Assembly: GCF_008806595.1 (NCBI RefSeq)
Contig: NZ_VZRB01000022.1
Location: 83,706-147,705 of the forward strand
DNA length: 64,000 nucleotides
Reading direction: 5' to 3'
Origin: Streptomyces luteolifulvus
GTDB lineage: Bacteria; Actinomycetota; Actinomycetes; Streptomycetales; Streptomycetaceae
Shown here: positions 27,154 to 36,148 of the stretch, one piece after another
How the letters are laid out: each line of letters opens with the position of its first letter
Numbering within the stretch: position 1 is the stretch's first letter
Translations under genes and position numbers: made by a program
Notes under the pieces: model-generated
Told to the model about the DNA's origin: nothing
The model's database searches: none
The model's input: only the letters and a program-made list of their open reading frames with translations

Positions 27154-27331
27154 GTGATGCTGCCCTTCAGTGTCTCAGGGTTGTCTAGACCAGTTTCCCA
27201 TATCGTCATCCATGCCGGGAGGGGGGTCGTCGGTCCCTCCCCGGTGGCGCCGGACCGCGGCCTCGGTCCGGCGTGCGTCCTGCACAGACTGCCTCGCGCC
27301 GTTGTCGTACGCGAGCCGTACTCTGGGGCCC

Positions 27332-30301
27332 ATGCAGACCTCGTCGGACAGGCACGAGTACCCCGCCCACTGGGAAGCCGACGTGGTGCTGCGCGACGGC
27401 GGCACCGCGCGCATCCGCCCCATCACCGCTGATGACGCGGACCGCCTGGTCAGCTTCTACGAGCAGGTCTCGGACGAGTCGAAGTACTACCGCTTCTTCG
27501 CGCCCTACCCTCGTCTGTCCGCCAAGGACGTCCACCGCTTCACGCACCACGACTTTGTGGACCGGGTGGGACTCGCGGCCACGATCGGCGGCGAGTTCAT
27601 CGCCACCGTACGCTATGACCGCATTGGTACCGACGGCATGCCCGCCTCCGCGCCCGCCGACGAGGCCGAGGTCGCCTTCCTGGTGCAGGACGCCCACCAG
27701 GGACGCGGGGTCGCCTCGGCCCTCCTCGAACACATCGCCGCCGTCGCGCGCGAACGCGACATCCGCCGCTTCGCCGCCGAGGTGCTGCCCGCCAACACCA
27801 AGATGATCAAGGTGTTCACGGACGCCGGGTACACCCAGAAGCGCAGCTTCGAGGACGGCGTCGTACGCCTGGAGTTTGACCTCGAACCCACCGACCGCTC
27901 GCTCGCGGTGCAGCGCGCGCGGGAACAGCGCGCCGAGGCGCGGTCGGTACGACGGCTGCTGGCGCCCGGCTCCGTCGCCGTCATCGGGACCGGCCGTGCC
28001 CCCGGCGGCGTCGGCCGCAGCGTGCTCGGCAACATCCGGGACGCCGGGTTCACCGGCCGTCTGTACGCCGTGAACAGGGCCTTCCCCGCAGGGCAGAAGG
28101 AACTCGACGGGGTCCCGGCGTACCGCTCGGTGGGCGACATCGACGGTCACGTGGATGTCGCGGTCGTCGCCGTGCCGGCCGAGTACGTCCCCGAGGCCGT
28201 CGCCGAATGCGGTGCGCACGGCGTGCAGGGACTCGTCGTGCTCTCCGCGGGCTATGCCGAGAGCGGCCCCGAGGGACGCGAGCGCCAACGTGAACTCGTG
28301 CGCCACGCGCGCGCGTACGGCATGCGGATCATCGGGCCCAACGCGTTCGGCGTCATCAACACCGCCCCGGACGTACAGCTCAACGCCTCTCTCGCCCCCG
28401 AGATGCCGCGGCCCGGGCGGATCGGGCTGTTCGCGCAGTCCGGCGCCATCGGCATCGCGCTGCTGTCCCGGCTGCACCGGCGCGGAGGAGGGGTCACCGG
28501 GGTCACCGGCGTGTCCACCTTCGTGTCTTCGGGCAACCGCGCGGACGTGTCCGGCAACGACCTGATCCAGTACTGGTACGACGATCCGGACACCGACGTC
28601 GTGCTCATGTACCTGGAGAGCATCGGCAACCCCCGCAAGTTCACCCGTCTCGCGCGGCGCACGGCGGCGGCGAAGCCGCTGGTCGTGGTACAGGGCGCGG
28701 GATCCGCTCCGCAGGGGCACGCCGTACGGGCCACACGGCTGCCGCACGCGACGGTGTCCGCGCTGCTCCGGCAGGCCGGGGTGATCCGCGTGGGCACGAT
28801 CACCGAGCTGGTCGACACGGGGCTCCTGCTGGCGCGGCAGCCGCTGCCGGCCGGGCCGCGGGTGGGCATCCTCGGGAACTCCGAGTCGCTGGGGCTGCTG
28901 ACCTACGACGCCTGTCTCGCGGAAGGGCTGAAGCCGCTGGCTCCGCTGGATCTGACGACGGGGGCGTCCGCGGAGGACTTCCATGCGGCGTTGCTGCGGG
29001 AGTTGAGGGACGACGCGTGCGATGCGGTGGTGGTCACGGCGATCCCGGCGGTGGGGGAGGGGTCGGCCGGGGATGCGGCGTTGGCCGAGGCGTTGAGGTC
29101 GGCCGCGGACGAGGTTCCCGGGAAGCCGGTGCTGGTGGTGCATGTGGAGCTAGGGGGGCTTGCGGATGCGCTGTCGGCGGCGGCGAGTACTGCTCCGCAG
29201 GCGGGTGCCGGTACTGCAGCACAGGCGGGTGCCGACGCACCCGGCACTGCAGGCGGCGCCCACCCTCGTCCACGCTCGGCTTCGCTCGAGCCGGGGGACT
29301 CCCGTCGCCCTGCGGAACGACTGACCGCCGCGGCGGCTGGAGCGGAGCGGACGGCCGCGGCCGCGGGAGTGGAGCAGAAGGCCGCGGCCGGCGGAGGTGC
29401 GGCCAAGCCGAAGGGTGGTGGGGAGCCGTCGGCCGGCTCCCGGCTCATCCCCGCCTACCCCGCCGCCGAGCGGGCCGTTCGGGCGCTTGCCGAGGCGGTG
29501 AAGTACGGGCAGTGGCGGAGGGAGGCCGCTGAGCCCGGGAAGGTGCCCGAGTTCGAGGACATCCGCGAGAAGGGGGCCGCCGAGCTGATCGGCGGGCTGC
29601 TCGCGCGCGGACAGGGGCTCACGCTCGGCGGCGACGAGACGTGCGACCTGCTCGGCATGTACGGCATCGAGGTGCACCGCGCCCTGCCCGCCCCCACCCC
29701 GGACGCCGCCGCCGAAGCCGCACGCACCCTCGGCTACCCGGTGGCCCTCAAGGCAACCGCCCCGCACCTGCGGCACCGCGCCGACCTGGGCGGCGTACGA
29801 CTGGATCTCGCGGACGAGGAGCAACTGCGGCGCGCGTACACCGAGTTGACCCAGCTGTTCGGGCAGCCGGAGGAGCTGCGGCCGGTGGTGCAGGGGATGG
29901 CGCCGCGCGGGGTGGACACGGTGATCCGGGCCGTCATCGACCCGGCGGCGGGGGCGGTGCTCTCGTTCGGGCTCGCCGGGGCCGCCTCGCAGCTGCTCGG
30001 GGACATGGCGCACCGGCTGGTTCCGGTCACCGACCGGGAGGCGGCCTCGCTCGTGCGGTCGATCCGGACGGCACCGCTCCTGTTCGGCTGGCGCGGCTCG
30101 ACCCCGGTCGACACGCCTGCGCTGGAGGAGCTGCTGCTGCGGGTGTCGCGGCTGGTCGACGACCATCCGGAGGTCGTCGCGGTCACCCTGGAGCCGGTCG
30201 TCGTCGCCCCGCACGGCCTGAGCGTGCTCGGCGCCACCGTGCGCCTGGCGCCGCCGCCCGCCCGCGACGACCTCGGCCCGAGGACGCTTCCGGTCTACTG
30301 A
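27332..30301 (+). CDS. PatA-like protein lysine acetyltransferase (GNAT fused to acyl-CoA synthetase-like domains)
   Basis: A 989-residue two-part protein. The N-terminal GNAT domain (residues about 25-180) has the acetyl-CoA loop QGRGVASALLEHI. The NDP-forming acyl-CoA synthetase-like part begins with RLLAPGSVAVIGTGRAPGGVG and ends in an ATP-grasp domain (ELIGGLLARGQGLTLGGDE ... LGYPVALKATAPHLRHRADLGG). The usual catalytic SHTG motif is degenerate (RATRLPHATVSALL), fitting an inactive sensing domain. The GNAT-first order matches S. lividans PatA, which acetylates acyl-CoA synthetases. ATG 27332 is chosen: TACTCT lies 7 nt upstream and there is no ribosome site. A low-complexity linker at residues about 613-706 contains a repeat-like insertion. 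Confidence 0.9.
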   Translation: MQTSSDRHEYPAHWEADVVLRDGGTARIRPITADDADRLVSFYEQVSDESKYYRFFAPYPRLSAKDVHRFTHHDFVDRVGLAATIGGEFIATVRYDRIGTDGMPASAPADEAEVAFLVQDAHQGRGVASALLEHIAAVARERDIRRFAAEVLPANTKMIKVFTDAGYTQKRSFEDGVVRLEFDLEPTDRSLAVQRAREQRAEARSVRRLLAPGSVAVIGTGRAPGGVGRSVLGNIRDAGFTGRLYAVNRAFPAGQKELDGVPAYRSVGDIDGHVDVAVVAVPAEYVPEAVAECGAHGVQGLVVLSAGYAESGPEGRERQRELVRHARAYGMRIIGPNAFGVINTAPDVQLNASLAPEMPRPGRIGLFAQSGAIGIALLSRLHRRGGGVTGVTGVSTFVSSGNRADVSGNDLIQYWYDDPDTDVVLMYLESIGNPRKFTRLARRTAAAKPLVVVQGAGSAPQGHAVRATRLPHATVSALLRQAGVIRVGTITELVDTGLLLARQPLPAGPRVGILGNSESLGLLTYDACLAEGLKPLAPLDLTTGASAEDFHAALLRELRDDACDAVVVTAIPAVGEGSAGDAALAEALRSAADEVPGKPVLVVHVELGGLADALSAAASTAPQAGAGTAAQAGADAPGTAGGAHPRPRSASLEPGDSRRPAERLTAAAAGAERTAAAAGVEQKAAAGGGAAKPKGGGEPSAGSRLIPAYPAAERAVRALAEAVKYGQWRREAAEPGKVPEFEDIREKGAAELIGGLLARGQGLTLGGDETCDLLGMYGIEVHRALPAPTPDAAAEAARTLGYPVALKATAPHLRHRADLGGVRLDLADEEQLRRAYTELTQLFGQPEELRPVVQGMAPRGVDTVIRAVIDPAAGAVLSFGLAGAASQLLGDMAHRLVPVTDREAASLVRSIRTAPLLFGWRGSTPVDTPALEELLLRVSRLVDDHPEVVAVTLEPVVVAPHGLSVLGATVRLAPPPARDDLGPRTLPVY
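29263..29310. repeat. Streptomyces intergenic-type repeat inserted within the PatA-like gene
   Basis: This segment contains CACGCTCGGCTTCGCTCGAG followed by CCGGGGGACTCCCG. This type of C/G-rich unit is common between Streptomyces genes. CTCGGCTTCGCTCGAG is an imperfect palindrome. Here it lies in frame inside the linker of the acetyltransferase gene. Recognition is from memory of the repeat, not from a search. Confidence 0.5.
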
Positions 30302-30362
30302 ACGATCTACTGAGCGACGTCTCCTGTGCGCGGAGCGGTGCCTCGTAGTCAGTGCGCCCCCG

Positions 30363-30368
30363 TAGGAT
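30363..30368 (+). promoter_or_regulatory. -10 element of a probable leaderless promoter
   Basis: TAGGAT lies 7 nt before the ATG at 30376 with no ribosome site between, fitting leaderless transcription starting at or near the ATG. Confidence 0.5.
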
Positions 30369-30375
30369 GGGCGTC

Positions 30376-30963
30376 ATGGCCAAGACCAGTACGACGACCC
30401 AGGGGCTGCGTGCGGCGATCGAGCGCAGCGGCTACTACCCGGCCCTCGTGGCCGAGGCGGTGGAGGCCGCTGTGGGCGGCGAGCCCATCCGGTCGTACCT
30501 GGTCCATCAGGAGACGACGTTCGACCAGAACGAGGTGCGGCGGCATGTGACCGTGCTCGTCCTCACCGGCAACCGCTTCATCGTCAGCCACACCGACGAG
30601 CAGGCCGCGGACAGCACCTCCCCGACGCCGTACGCCACGACGTCCACGGAGTCGGTGAAGCTCGGCCGGATCTCGTCGGTCGTGGTCAGCCGTGTGGTCG
30701 CCAACCCGGAGTCGTACACACCGGGCACGCTGCCCCGCGAGGTCGTGCTGACCATCGGCTGGGGCGCCGTCTCCCGCATCGACCTGGAGCCCGCCGCCTG
30801 CGGCGACCCCAACTGCGAGGCCGACCACGGCTACACCGGCAACTCGACGGCGGACGACCTCAGCCTGCGGGTCAGCGAGGCCGGGGACGGCCCGGAGACG
30901 GTGCGCCAGACGCTCGTCTTCGCCCAGGCCATCTCCGAGGCGACCGCGGACGTCACACGCTGA
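30376..30963 (+). CDS. DUF5998 family protein
   Basis: A 195-residue actinobacterial protein of unknown function. It begins MAKTSTTTQGLRAAIERSGY, then has a beta-rich central domain (TVLVLTGNRFIVSHTDEQ, GRISSVVVSRVV) resembling a PH-like fold, and a short CGDPNCEADHGY motif near the C-terminus with two Cys and one His that might bind a metal. There is no signal peptide or membrane segment. The stop shares one base with the ATG of the next gene (TGATG), so it is co-translated with the phosphodiesterase. This linkage is the main clue to its role. Confidence 0.85.
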   Translation: MAKTSTTTQGLRAAIERSGYYPALVAEAVEAAVGGEPIRSYLVHQETTFDQNEVRRHVTVLVLTGNRFIVSHTDEQAADSTSPTPYATTSTESVKLGRISSVVVSRVVANPESYTPGTLPREVVLTIGWGAVSRIDLEPAACGDPNCEADHGYTGNSTADDLSLRVSEAGDGPETVRQTLVFAQAISEATADVTR

Positions 30964-32156
30964 TGGCGCAGCCCACCACCTGGGACTCCCACCCGGAACC
31001 CCTCGCCGTCGACTCCGCGCCCCTGCCGGAGTACGGCTCGGGCTCGCTCGCGGATCTCCTGCCCACACTGGCCGCGGGCATGGGCGTACCGGGCATGACC
31101 GCCGCGATCACCGAGCTGACCGCCGCCGACCGGAACTGCGTGTTCCTGATCGACGGTCTCGGCTGGGAGCAGCTCAGGACACACCCGGACGAGGCCCCCT
31201 TCATGACGTCGCTCCTCGCCGGCTCGCGCGGCGGCACCGGCCGCCCCCTGACCACCGGCTATCCGGCGACCACCGCGACCTCCCTCGCCTCCGTCGGCAC
31301 GGGCCTGCCGCCGGGCGCCCACGGTCTGCCGGGGTACACCGTGCGCGATCCGGCCACCGGCGAGCTGATGAACCAGCTGCGCTGGCAGCCCTGGACCCCG
31401 CCGGGCGTCTGGCAGCCCTATCCGACGGTGTTCGAGCTGGCGCACGCGGCGGGTGTGCATGCCGCCCAGGTGTCGTCGCCCACGTTCCAGAACACCCCGC
31501 TGACGCAGGTGGCGCTGAGCGGCGGCACCTTCCACGGGCGGCTGTCGGGCGAGGACCGAGTGGACTTCGCTGCCGAGCAGCTGGCCCTCGGCGACCGCTC
31601 GCTGATCTACACGTACTACGCCGAACTGGACGGCGCCGGGCACCGCTACGGCGTCGCCTCCGACACCTGGCGCGGCCAGCTCATGTACGTGGACCGCCTG
31701 GTCCAGCGCCTGGCCGAGCAGCTCCCGCCGCGCACCGCGCTCTACATCACCGCCGACCACGGCATGGTCGACATCCCGTTCGACGAGCACCACCGCATCG
31801 ACTTCGACGCCGACTGGGAGCTGCGCGCCGGGGTCGCGCTGCTGGGCGGCGAGGGCCGTGCGCGGCACGTCTACGCGGTGCCGGGTGCCGAGAGCGACGT
31901 GCTGACCTGCTGGCGTGAGGTCCTGGGCGAGCAGTTCTGGGTGGCCTCGCGGGACGAGGCGATCGCGGCGGGCTGGTTCGGCCCGCGCATCGACGACCGT
32001 GTGTACGCGCGCATCGGCGACGTGGTTGCCGCCGCGCGTGACGACGTCCTGATCATCGCCTCCGAGCGGGAGCCGAAGGAGTCGGCGATGGTCGGCAACC
32101 ACGGTTCGCTGACCCCCGCCGAGCAGCTGGTCCCGCTGCTCGAAGTACGCTCCTGA
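30963..32156 (+). CDS. Alkaline phosphatase-superfamily phosphodiesterase/nucleotide pyrophosphatase
   Basis: A 397-residue enzyme of the type I phosphodiesterase/nucleotide pyrophosphatase branch. Metal ligands are seen in NCVFLIDGLGWEQL, the nucleophile Thr in GYPATTATSLASVGTG, and further metal ligands in YYAELDGAGHRYG and TADHGMVDIP, with a final His in MVGNHGSL. It lacks an obvious signal peptide, so it probably acts in the cytoplasm on a nucleotide or phosphoester. It overlaps DUF5998 by one base and lies 43 nt before a thymidine kinase, which suggests a link with nucleotide metabolism. The substrate is not determined. Confidence 0.9.
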   Translation: MAQPTTWDSHPEPLAVDSAPLPEYGSGSLADLLPTLAAGMGVPGMTAAITELTAADRNCVFLIDGLGWEQLRTHPDEAPFMTSLLAGSRGGTGRPLTTGYPATTATSLASVGTGLPPGAHGLPGYTVRDPATGELMNQLRWQPWTPPGVWQPYPTVFELAHAAGVHAAQVSSPTFQNTPLTQVALSGGTFHGRLSGEDRVDFAAEQLALGDRSLIYTYYAELDGAGHRYGVASDTWRGQLMYVDRLVQRLAEQLPPRTALYITADHGMVDIPFDEHHRIDFDADWELRAGVALLGGEGRARHVYAVPGAESDVLTCWREVLGEQFWVASRDEAIAAGWFGPRIDDRVYARIGDVVAAARDDVLIIASEREPKESAMVGNHGSLTPAEQLVPLLEVRS

Positions 32157-32199
32157 AGCCCGCCCTTGGACTCCTTCGCCGAAAGGTGCTCAACTCCAC

Positions 32200-32850
32200 A
32201 TGCCCGAGCTGGTGTTCTTCTCCGGAACCATGGACTGCGGGAAGTCGACGCTGGCTCTCCAGATCGGACACAACCGTTCTGCTCGCGGGCTTCAGGGCGT
32301 GATCTTCACGCGGGACGACCGGGCGGGTGAAGGCAAGCTTTCCTCCCGCCTGGGCCTGGTGACGGAGGCGGTCGAGGCCACCGAGGGCATGGACCTGTAC
32401 GCGTACCTCGTCGACCAGCTGTCCAAGGGCGGCAAGGCGGACTACGTGATCGTGGACGAGGCGCAGTTCCTGGCCCCTGGCCAGATCGACCAGCTGGCCC
32501 GCATCGTGGACGACCTCGACATGGACGTCTTCGCCTTCGGGATCACCACCGACTTCCGCACCAAGCTCTTCCCCGGTTCTCAGCGCCTGATCGAGCTGGC
32601 CGACCGGATCGAACAGCTCCAGGTCGAGGCCCTGTGCTGGTGCGGCGCCCGTGCCACGCACAACGCCCGTACGGTGGGCGGCGAGATGGTGGTGGAGGGC
32701 GCCCAGGTCGTCGTCGGTGATGTCAACCGCCCGGCGGAGGAGATCGGCTACGAGGTCCTCTGCCGCCGTCACCACCGCCGCCGCATGACGAGCGCGTCGG
32801 CCCGCGTGGGTGCGCTGTCCCCGGATGTCCTGCCGGTGACATCAGCCTGA
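32200..32850 (+). CDS. tdk: Thymidine kinase (type II, TK1-like)
   Basis: A 216-residue P-loop kinase that phosphorylates thymidine. The P-loop is FFSGTMDCGKSTLAL, the metal-binding DEAQFL is near residue 87, and the zinc-binding lasso region has CWCG about 145 residues in and CRRHHRRR near the end. It fits the TK1 family in length. The ATG at 32200 follows GAAAGG. It salvages thymidine and complements de novo dTMP made from the dut product elsewhere in the window. It is probably the third gene of the DUF5998 operon. Confidence 0.9.
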   Translation: MPELVFFSGTMDCGKSTLALQIGHNRSARGLQGVIFTRDDRAGEGKLSSRLGLVTEAVEATEGMDLYAYLVDQLSKGGKADYVIVDEAQFLAPGQIDQLARIVDDLDMDVFAFGITTDFRTKLFPGSQRLIELADRIEQLQVEALCWCGARATHNARTVGGEMVVEGAQVVVGDVNRPAEEIGYEVLCRRHHRRRMTSASARVGALSPDVLPVTSA

Positions 32851-33233
32851 CGGGGCGGCTTCTTCGCGGCTCTTGTTCTGCCCCGGGCAGGCGCGATTCG
32901 AGTCATCTGTGTCTGCGATGAGCTGACCCCGGTTGCCGGCAGCGGCTGTTCAGGGACGTGTCGCGGCCTGGACGAGGCGTCCTGGCGGGCCCCGACCGGC
33001 CGCTGGTCATCGCCCCCGGACTGGCCGGGCTCCGGCCCGGCGAGCTCGCGACGGAGGACGAGGTGCCGGACGCCGTCCGGCCCGGCGGCGGGCGCAGCCT
33101 CCCGGCGCGGGCGGCGCTCGCCCTCGCGGACCGGGGTGTGCGCTCCTCCTGCGCGCCTCCCGCCGATGGCGCACGGGACGGCGACCCGGCCCCGTCGCAC
33201 GACTCGTCGGCACGACTGGCGGCGAAGATGCCG
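32851..33233. other. Gene-poor gap, possible decayed coding fragment
   Basis: A 383-nt interval between tdk and lutC. In the frame from 32958 the plus strand reads protein-like sequence (RPLVIAPGLAGLRPGELATE, then SLPARAALALADRGV), which then loses coding character before the lutC end. I could not assign it to a family. It may be the remnant of a gene cut by insertion of the lactate cluster. Confidence 0.3.
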
Positions 33234-33878
33234 TCAGCCGATCAGGAGGACCTCCAGCGTGCGCGGTCCGTGCACGCCCTCGACCCGGTCCAGTTCGATG
33301 TCGCTGGTCGCCGACGGGCCGGAGACGAAGGTCAGCGGTCGCAGGGGATCCAGCCTGGCCAACGCCTCCGGTACCGACGCCACGACCTGTTCGGCCCGCA
33401 CCACGCACAGGTGGTAGTCGGGCACCAAGGTCAGCGCCCGCCGCCCCTGCCCGGGCCCACCGTCGAGGACCAGCGTGCCGGTGCCGGCGATGGCGGCGGC
33501 TGCGGTGGTGACCACGCCGTCGGCCCGGTCCAGTTCATGGACGGACAACCGTGGGGCGTCGCTCAGCACCCGCTCCGGCGCCAGTCCCGCCTGCCACTCC
33601 CGCGGAAATCCCCGGGGCACCACCACACAGTCGCCGCCGCGAACGGCGATGGCCCGCGCGACGGCCGTCGCGACCGTCTCGGCGGTCACCCGCTGCACCG
33701 CTGCCCCGTAGTCGGCCAGCCGTTCGGCGAGCAGCTTCACCGCTTCCTGCGATCCGGCGGGCGGGGTGCCGCCCGGGGAGTAGTGCCGCGGCACCGGTAC
33801 GTCCGCCGGTGCTTCGGTGTCCCCCACATCCGCCAGCGCGCGGCGGATGCGGCTCAGTACGTCCTCACGTGCGCTCAT
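33234..33878 (-). CDS. lutC: Lactate utilisation protein C (LutC/YkgG family)
   Basis: A 214-residue LUD-domain protein and third subunit of the iron-sulfur L-lactate dehydrogenase complex LutABC, which oxidises lactate to pyruvate. Typical features are the N-terminal MSAREDVLSRIRRAL, GDCVVVPRGFPREW, the ADGVVTTAAAAIAGTGTLVL core, and VPDYHLCVVRAEQVV. It overlaps the end of lutB by 14 nt, so translation is coupled. It is the last gene of the lactate operon. Confidence 0.93.
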   Translation of the reverse strand: MSAREDVLSRIRRALADVGDTEAPADVPVPRHYSPGGTPPAGSQEAVKLLAERLADYGAAVQRVTAETVATAVARAIAVRGGDCVVVPRGFPREWQAGLAPERVLSDAPRLSVHELDRADGVVTTAAAAIAGTGTLVLDGGPGQGRRALTLVPDYHLCVVRAEQVVASVPEALARLDPLRPLTFVSGPSATSDIELDRVEGVHGPRTLEVLLIG

Positions 33879-35319
33879 CGCGCGTTCTCCTCCACCAGGT
33901 CCGGAAGCTCTCCTCGGCCGGGACCGGTGCGTCCCGGGCGTCGGTCCACGCGGACAGCGGACCGGGCAGCCGGCCGATGCGTCCGCGCCGGCTCAGCAGC
34001 CGCCCGCCCGCGGATGCCGCACGCTGCGCCGTCCCCAGCCGGGAGGGTTCGGAGAGCACCCAGCGCGCGGCCGTCATCGCCAGCCGTTCGGGCGTCGGCA
34101 TCCGGCGTTCGCGGCTCTCGTCCACCACCCTGGCCCGGAGGTGGACGAGCACCTCCGGAATATTGATCTTCACCGGGCAGACGTCGTAGCACGCGCCGCA
34201 CAGCGTCGAGGCGAAGGGCAGTGAGCGGTCCACCTCCGAGGAGGTGCCGCGCAGTTGGGGGCCGAGGATGGCACCGATCGGACCGGGATAGACCGATCCG
34301 TAGGCATGTCCGCCGACTCGCTCGTAGACCGGACAGACATTGAGGCAGGCCGAACAGCGGATGCAGTTCAGCGCCTGACGGCCGATCGGGTCGGCGAGGG
34401 TGTCGGTCCGTCCGCCGTCCAGCAGCACCAGGTGGAAGGCGCGGGGACCGTCATCGGCGGCCGTGCCGGTCCAGGTCGAGGTGTACGGGTTCATCCGCTC
34501 ACCCGTGGAGGAGCGGGGCAGCAACTGCAGGAACACCTCCAGGTCCTGCCAGGTGGGCACGGTCTTCTCGATGCCGACCACGGAGATGAGGGTCTCGGGG
34601 AGGGTCAGACACATCCGTCCGTTGCCCTCGGACTCCACCACCACCGCCGTGCCGGTGTCCGCGACCAGGAAGTTGGCTCCCGAGATGCCGACCTTCGCCC
34701 GCAGGAACTTTTCCCGCAGATGCTGCCGGGCCGCTTCGGCGAGCTGGCGCGGGTCGTCACCCAGATCGGCGGGTGCGGCCGCCCCGTACTCGGCCATCGC
34801 GCGCAGGAAGATCTCCCTGATCTCGGCCCGGTTGCGGTGGATGGCCGGCACCAGGATGTGCGAGGGATGGTCCTCGCCGAGCTGAACGATCAGTTCGGCG
34901 AGATCGGTCTCGTACGCCGCGATGCCCGCGTCGGCCAGCGCCTCGTTCAGACCGATCTCCTGGGTGGCCATCGACTTGACCTTGACCACCTCGCGTTCCC
35001 CGGTGGCCCGGATGAGGTCGGTGACGATGCGGCACGCCTCCTCGCCGTCGCGCGCCCAGTGCACCTGGCCGCCCGCCGCGGTCACTCGCTCCTCCAGTTG
35101 CAGCAGATAGTGGTCCAGATGGCGAAGGGTGCGCTCCTTGATGGCGCGCCCGGCCTCGCGCAGCTCCTCCCAGTCGTCCAGTTCGCCCACCACGTCAGCC
35201 CGCTTCTGGCGGATGGTGCCGGTGGCATGCGCCAGATTGCGCCGCAGCTGCGTATCGGCGAGAGCGTTCCGCGCGGCCTTCGGGAAGGAGGGCATGCCCA
35301 GGAATGCGGCATCGCTCAT
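33865..35319 (-). CDS. lutB: Lactate utilisation iron-sulfur protein B
   Basis: A 484-residue subunit of the LutABC complex. The N-terminal LUD domain (QEIGLNEALADAGIAAYETDLAE; TGTAVVVESEGNGRM) is followed by two [4Fe-4S] motifs: CIRCSACLNVCPVY, and CGACYDVCP later. A C-terminal DUF3390-type tail completes the family architecture. The ATG at 35319 overlaps the lutA stop (ATGA). It transfers electrons from lactate oxidation toward the quinone pool, probably at the membrane surface. Confidence 0.95.
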   Translation of the reverse strand: MSDAAFLGMPSFPKAARNALADTQLRRNLAHATGTIRQKRADVVGELDDWEELREAGRAIKERTLRHLDHYLLQLEERVTAAGGQVHWARDGEEACRIVTDLIRATGEREVVKVKSMATQEIGLNEALADAGIAAYETDLAELIVQLGEDHPSHILVPAIHRNRAEIREIFLRAMAEYGAAAPADLGDDPRQLAEAARQHLREKFLRAKVGISGANFLVADTGTAVVVESEGNGRMCLTLPETLISVVGIEKTVPTWQDLEVFLQLLPRSSTGERMNPYTSTWTGTAADDGPRAFHLVLLDGGRTDTLADPIGRQALNCIRCSACLNVCPVYERVGGHAYGSVYPGPIGAILGPQLRGTSSEVDRSLPFASTLCGACYDVCPVKINIPEVLVHLRARVVDESRERRMPTPERLAMTAARWVLSEPSRLGTAQRAASAGGRLLSRRGRIGRLPGPLSAWTDARDAPVPAEESFRTWWRRTRDERT

Positions 35320-36113
35320 CGGGATCTCACTCCTTCAGTGGTGCGCCGGGGCAGGGGCGAGGGCTGTGGTCCGTCCGTCGCCGGTTTCTCCTCGGTGGAG
35401 GCGAGGATCTCGGCCAGGTGCACGGTGCGGACGCCGGTACGCAGCCGGGACAGGGTTCCGCCGATGTGCATCAGGCAGGAGTTGTCGCCCGCGCTCAGCA
35501 CCTCCGCCCCGGTGTCGAGCACATGCCGTACCTTGTCCGCGCACATCGCCACCGAGGTGTCGGAGTTCTTCACGGCGAAGGTGCCGCCGAAACCGCAGCA
35601 CTGCTCGGCCGCGGGCAATTCGACCAGATCGATGCCGCGCACCGCCCGGAGGAGTGTGAGCGGCTTGTCACCGACGCCGAGCATGCGCAGCGAATGACAG
35701 GTCGGATGGTAGGTGACCCGGTGCGGGAAGTAGGCGCCGACGTCGGTGACCTGAAGGACGTCGACGAGGAACTCGGACAGCTCGTATACCTCCGGCAGGG
35801 CTTGTACCGCCGAGGCCAGCCGGGCGTCGCCGGACACCTCGGCCACCCGCCCGTGGTATTCGCGCACCATGCCGGCGCAGGAGCCGGACGGTGTCACGAC
35901 CGCGTCGTAGCCGGCGAAGACCTCGGTGAAGCGTCGTACGAGCGGTACGCACTCCCGCTGGTAGCCGGTGTTGAAGTGCATCTGACCGCAGCAGGTCTGT
36001 TCCATGGGGAACTCCACCGTGCAGCCGAGCCGCTCCAGCAGCGTCACCACCGCCCGGCCGGTCGCCGGGTAGAGGGTGTCGTTGAAGCAGGTGATGAACA
36101 GCGCGATCCGCAT
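35316..36113 (-). CDS. lutA: Lactate utilisation protein A (CCG-domain Fe-S subunit)
   Basis: A 265-residue subunit with two CCG domains: EQTCCGQMHFNTGY ... GSCAGM in the first half and AAEQCCGFGGTFAV ... NSCLMHIGG in the second. These domains bind Fe-S or a related cofactor in GlpC- and LutA-type proteins. The ATG at 36113 follows GGAGAAGG. An upstream GTG at 36152 would overlap the permease stop by 4 nt but lacks a good ribosome site. It is the second gene of the lctP-lutABC operon. Confidence 0.94.
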   Translation of the reverse strand: MRIALFITCFNDTLYPATGRAVVTLLERLGCTVEFPMEQTCCGQMHFNTGYQRECVPLVRRFTEVFAGYDAVVTPSGSCAGMVREYHGRVAEVSGDARLASAVQALPEVYELSEFLVDVLQVTDVGAYFPHRVTYHPTCHSLRMLGVGDKPLTLLRAVRGIDLVELPAAEQCCGFGGTFAVKNSDTSVAMCADKVRHVLDTGAEVLSAGDNSCLMHIGGTLSRLRTGVRTVHLAEILASTEEKPATDGPQPSPLPRRTTEGVRSR

Positions 36114-36148
36114 GCCTTCTCCGGTGCGTGACAGCGGCGCCGGGGCGC

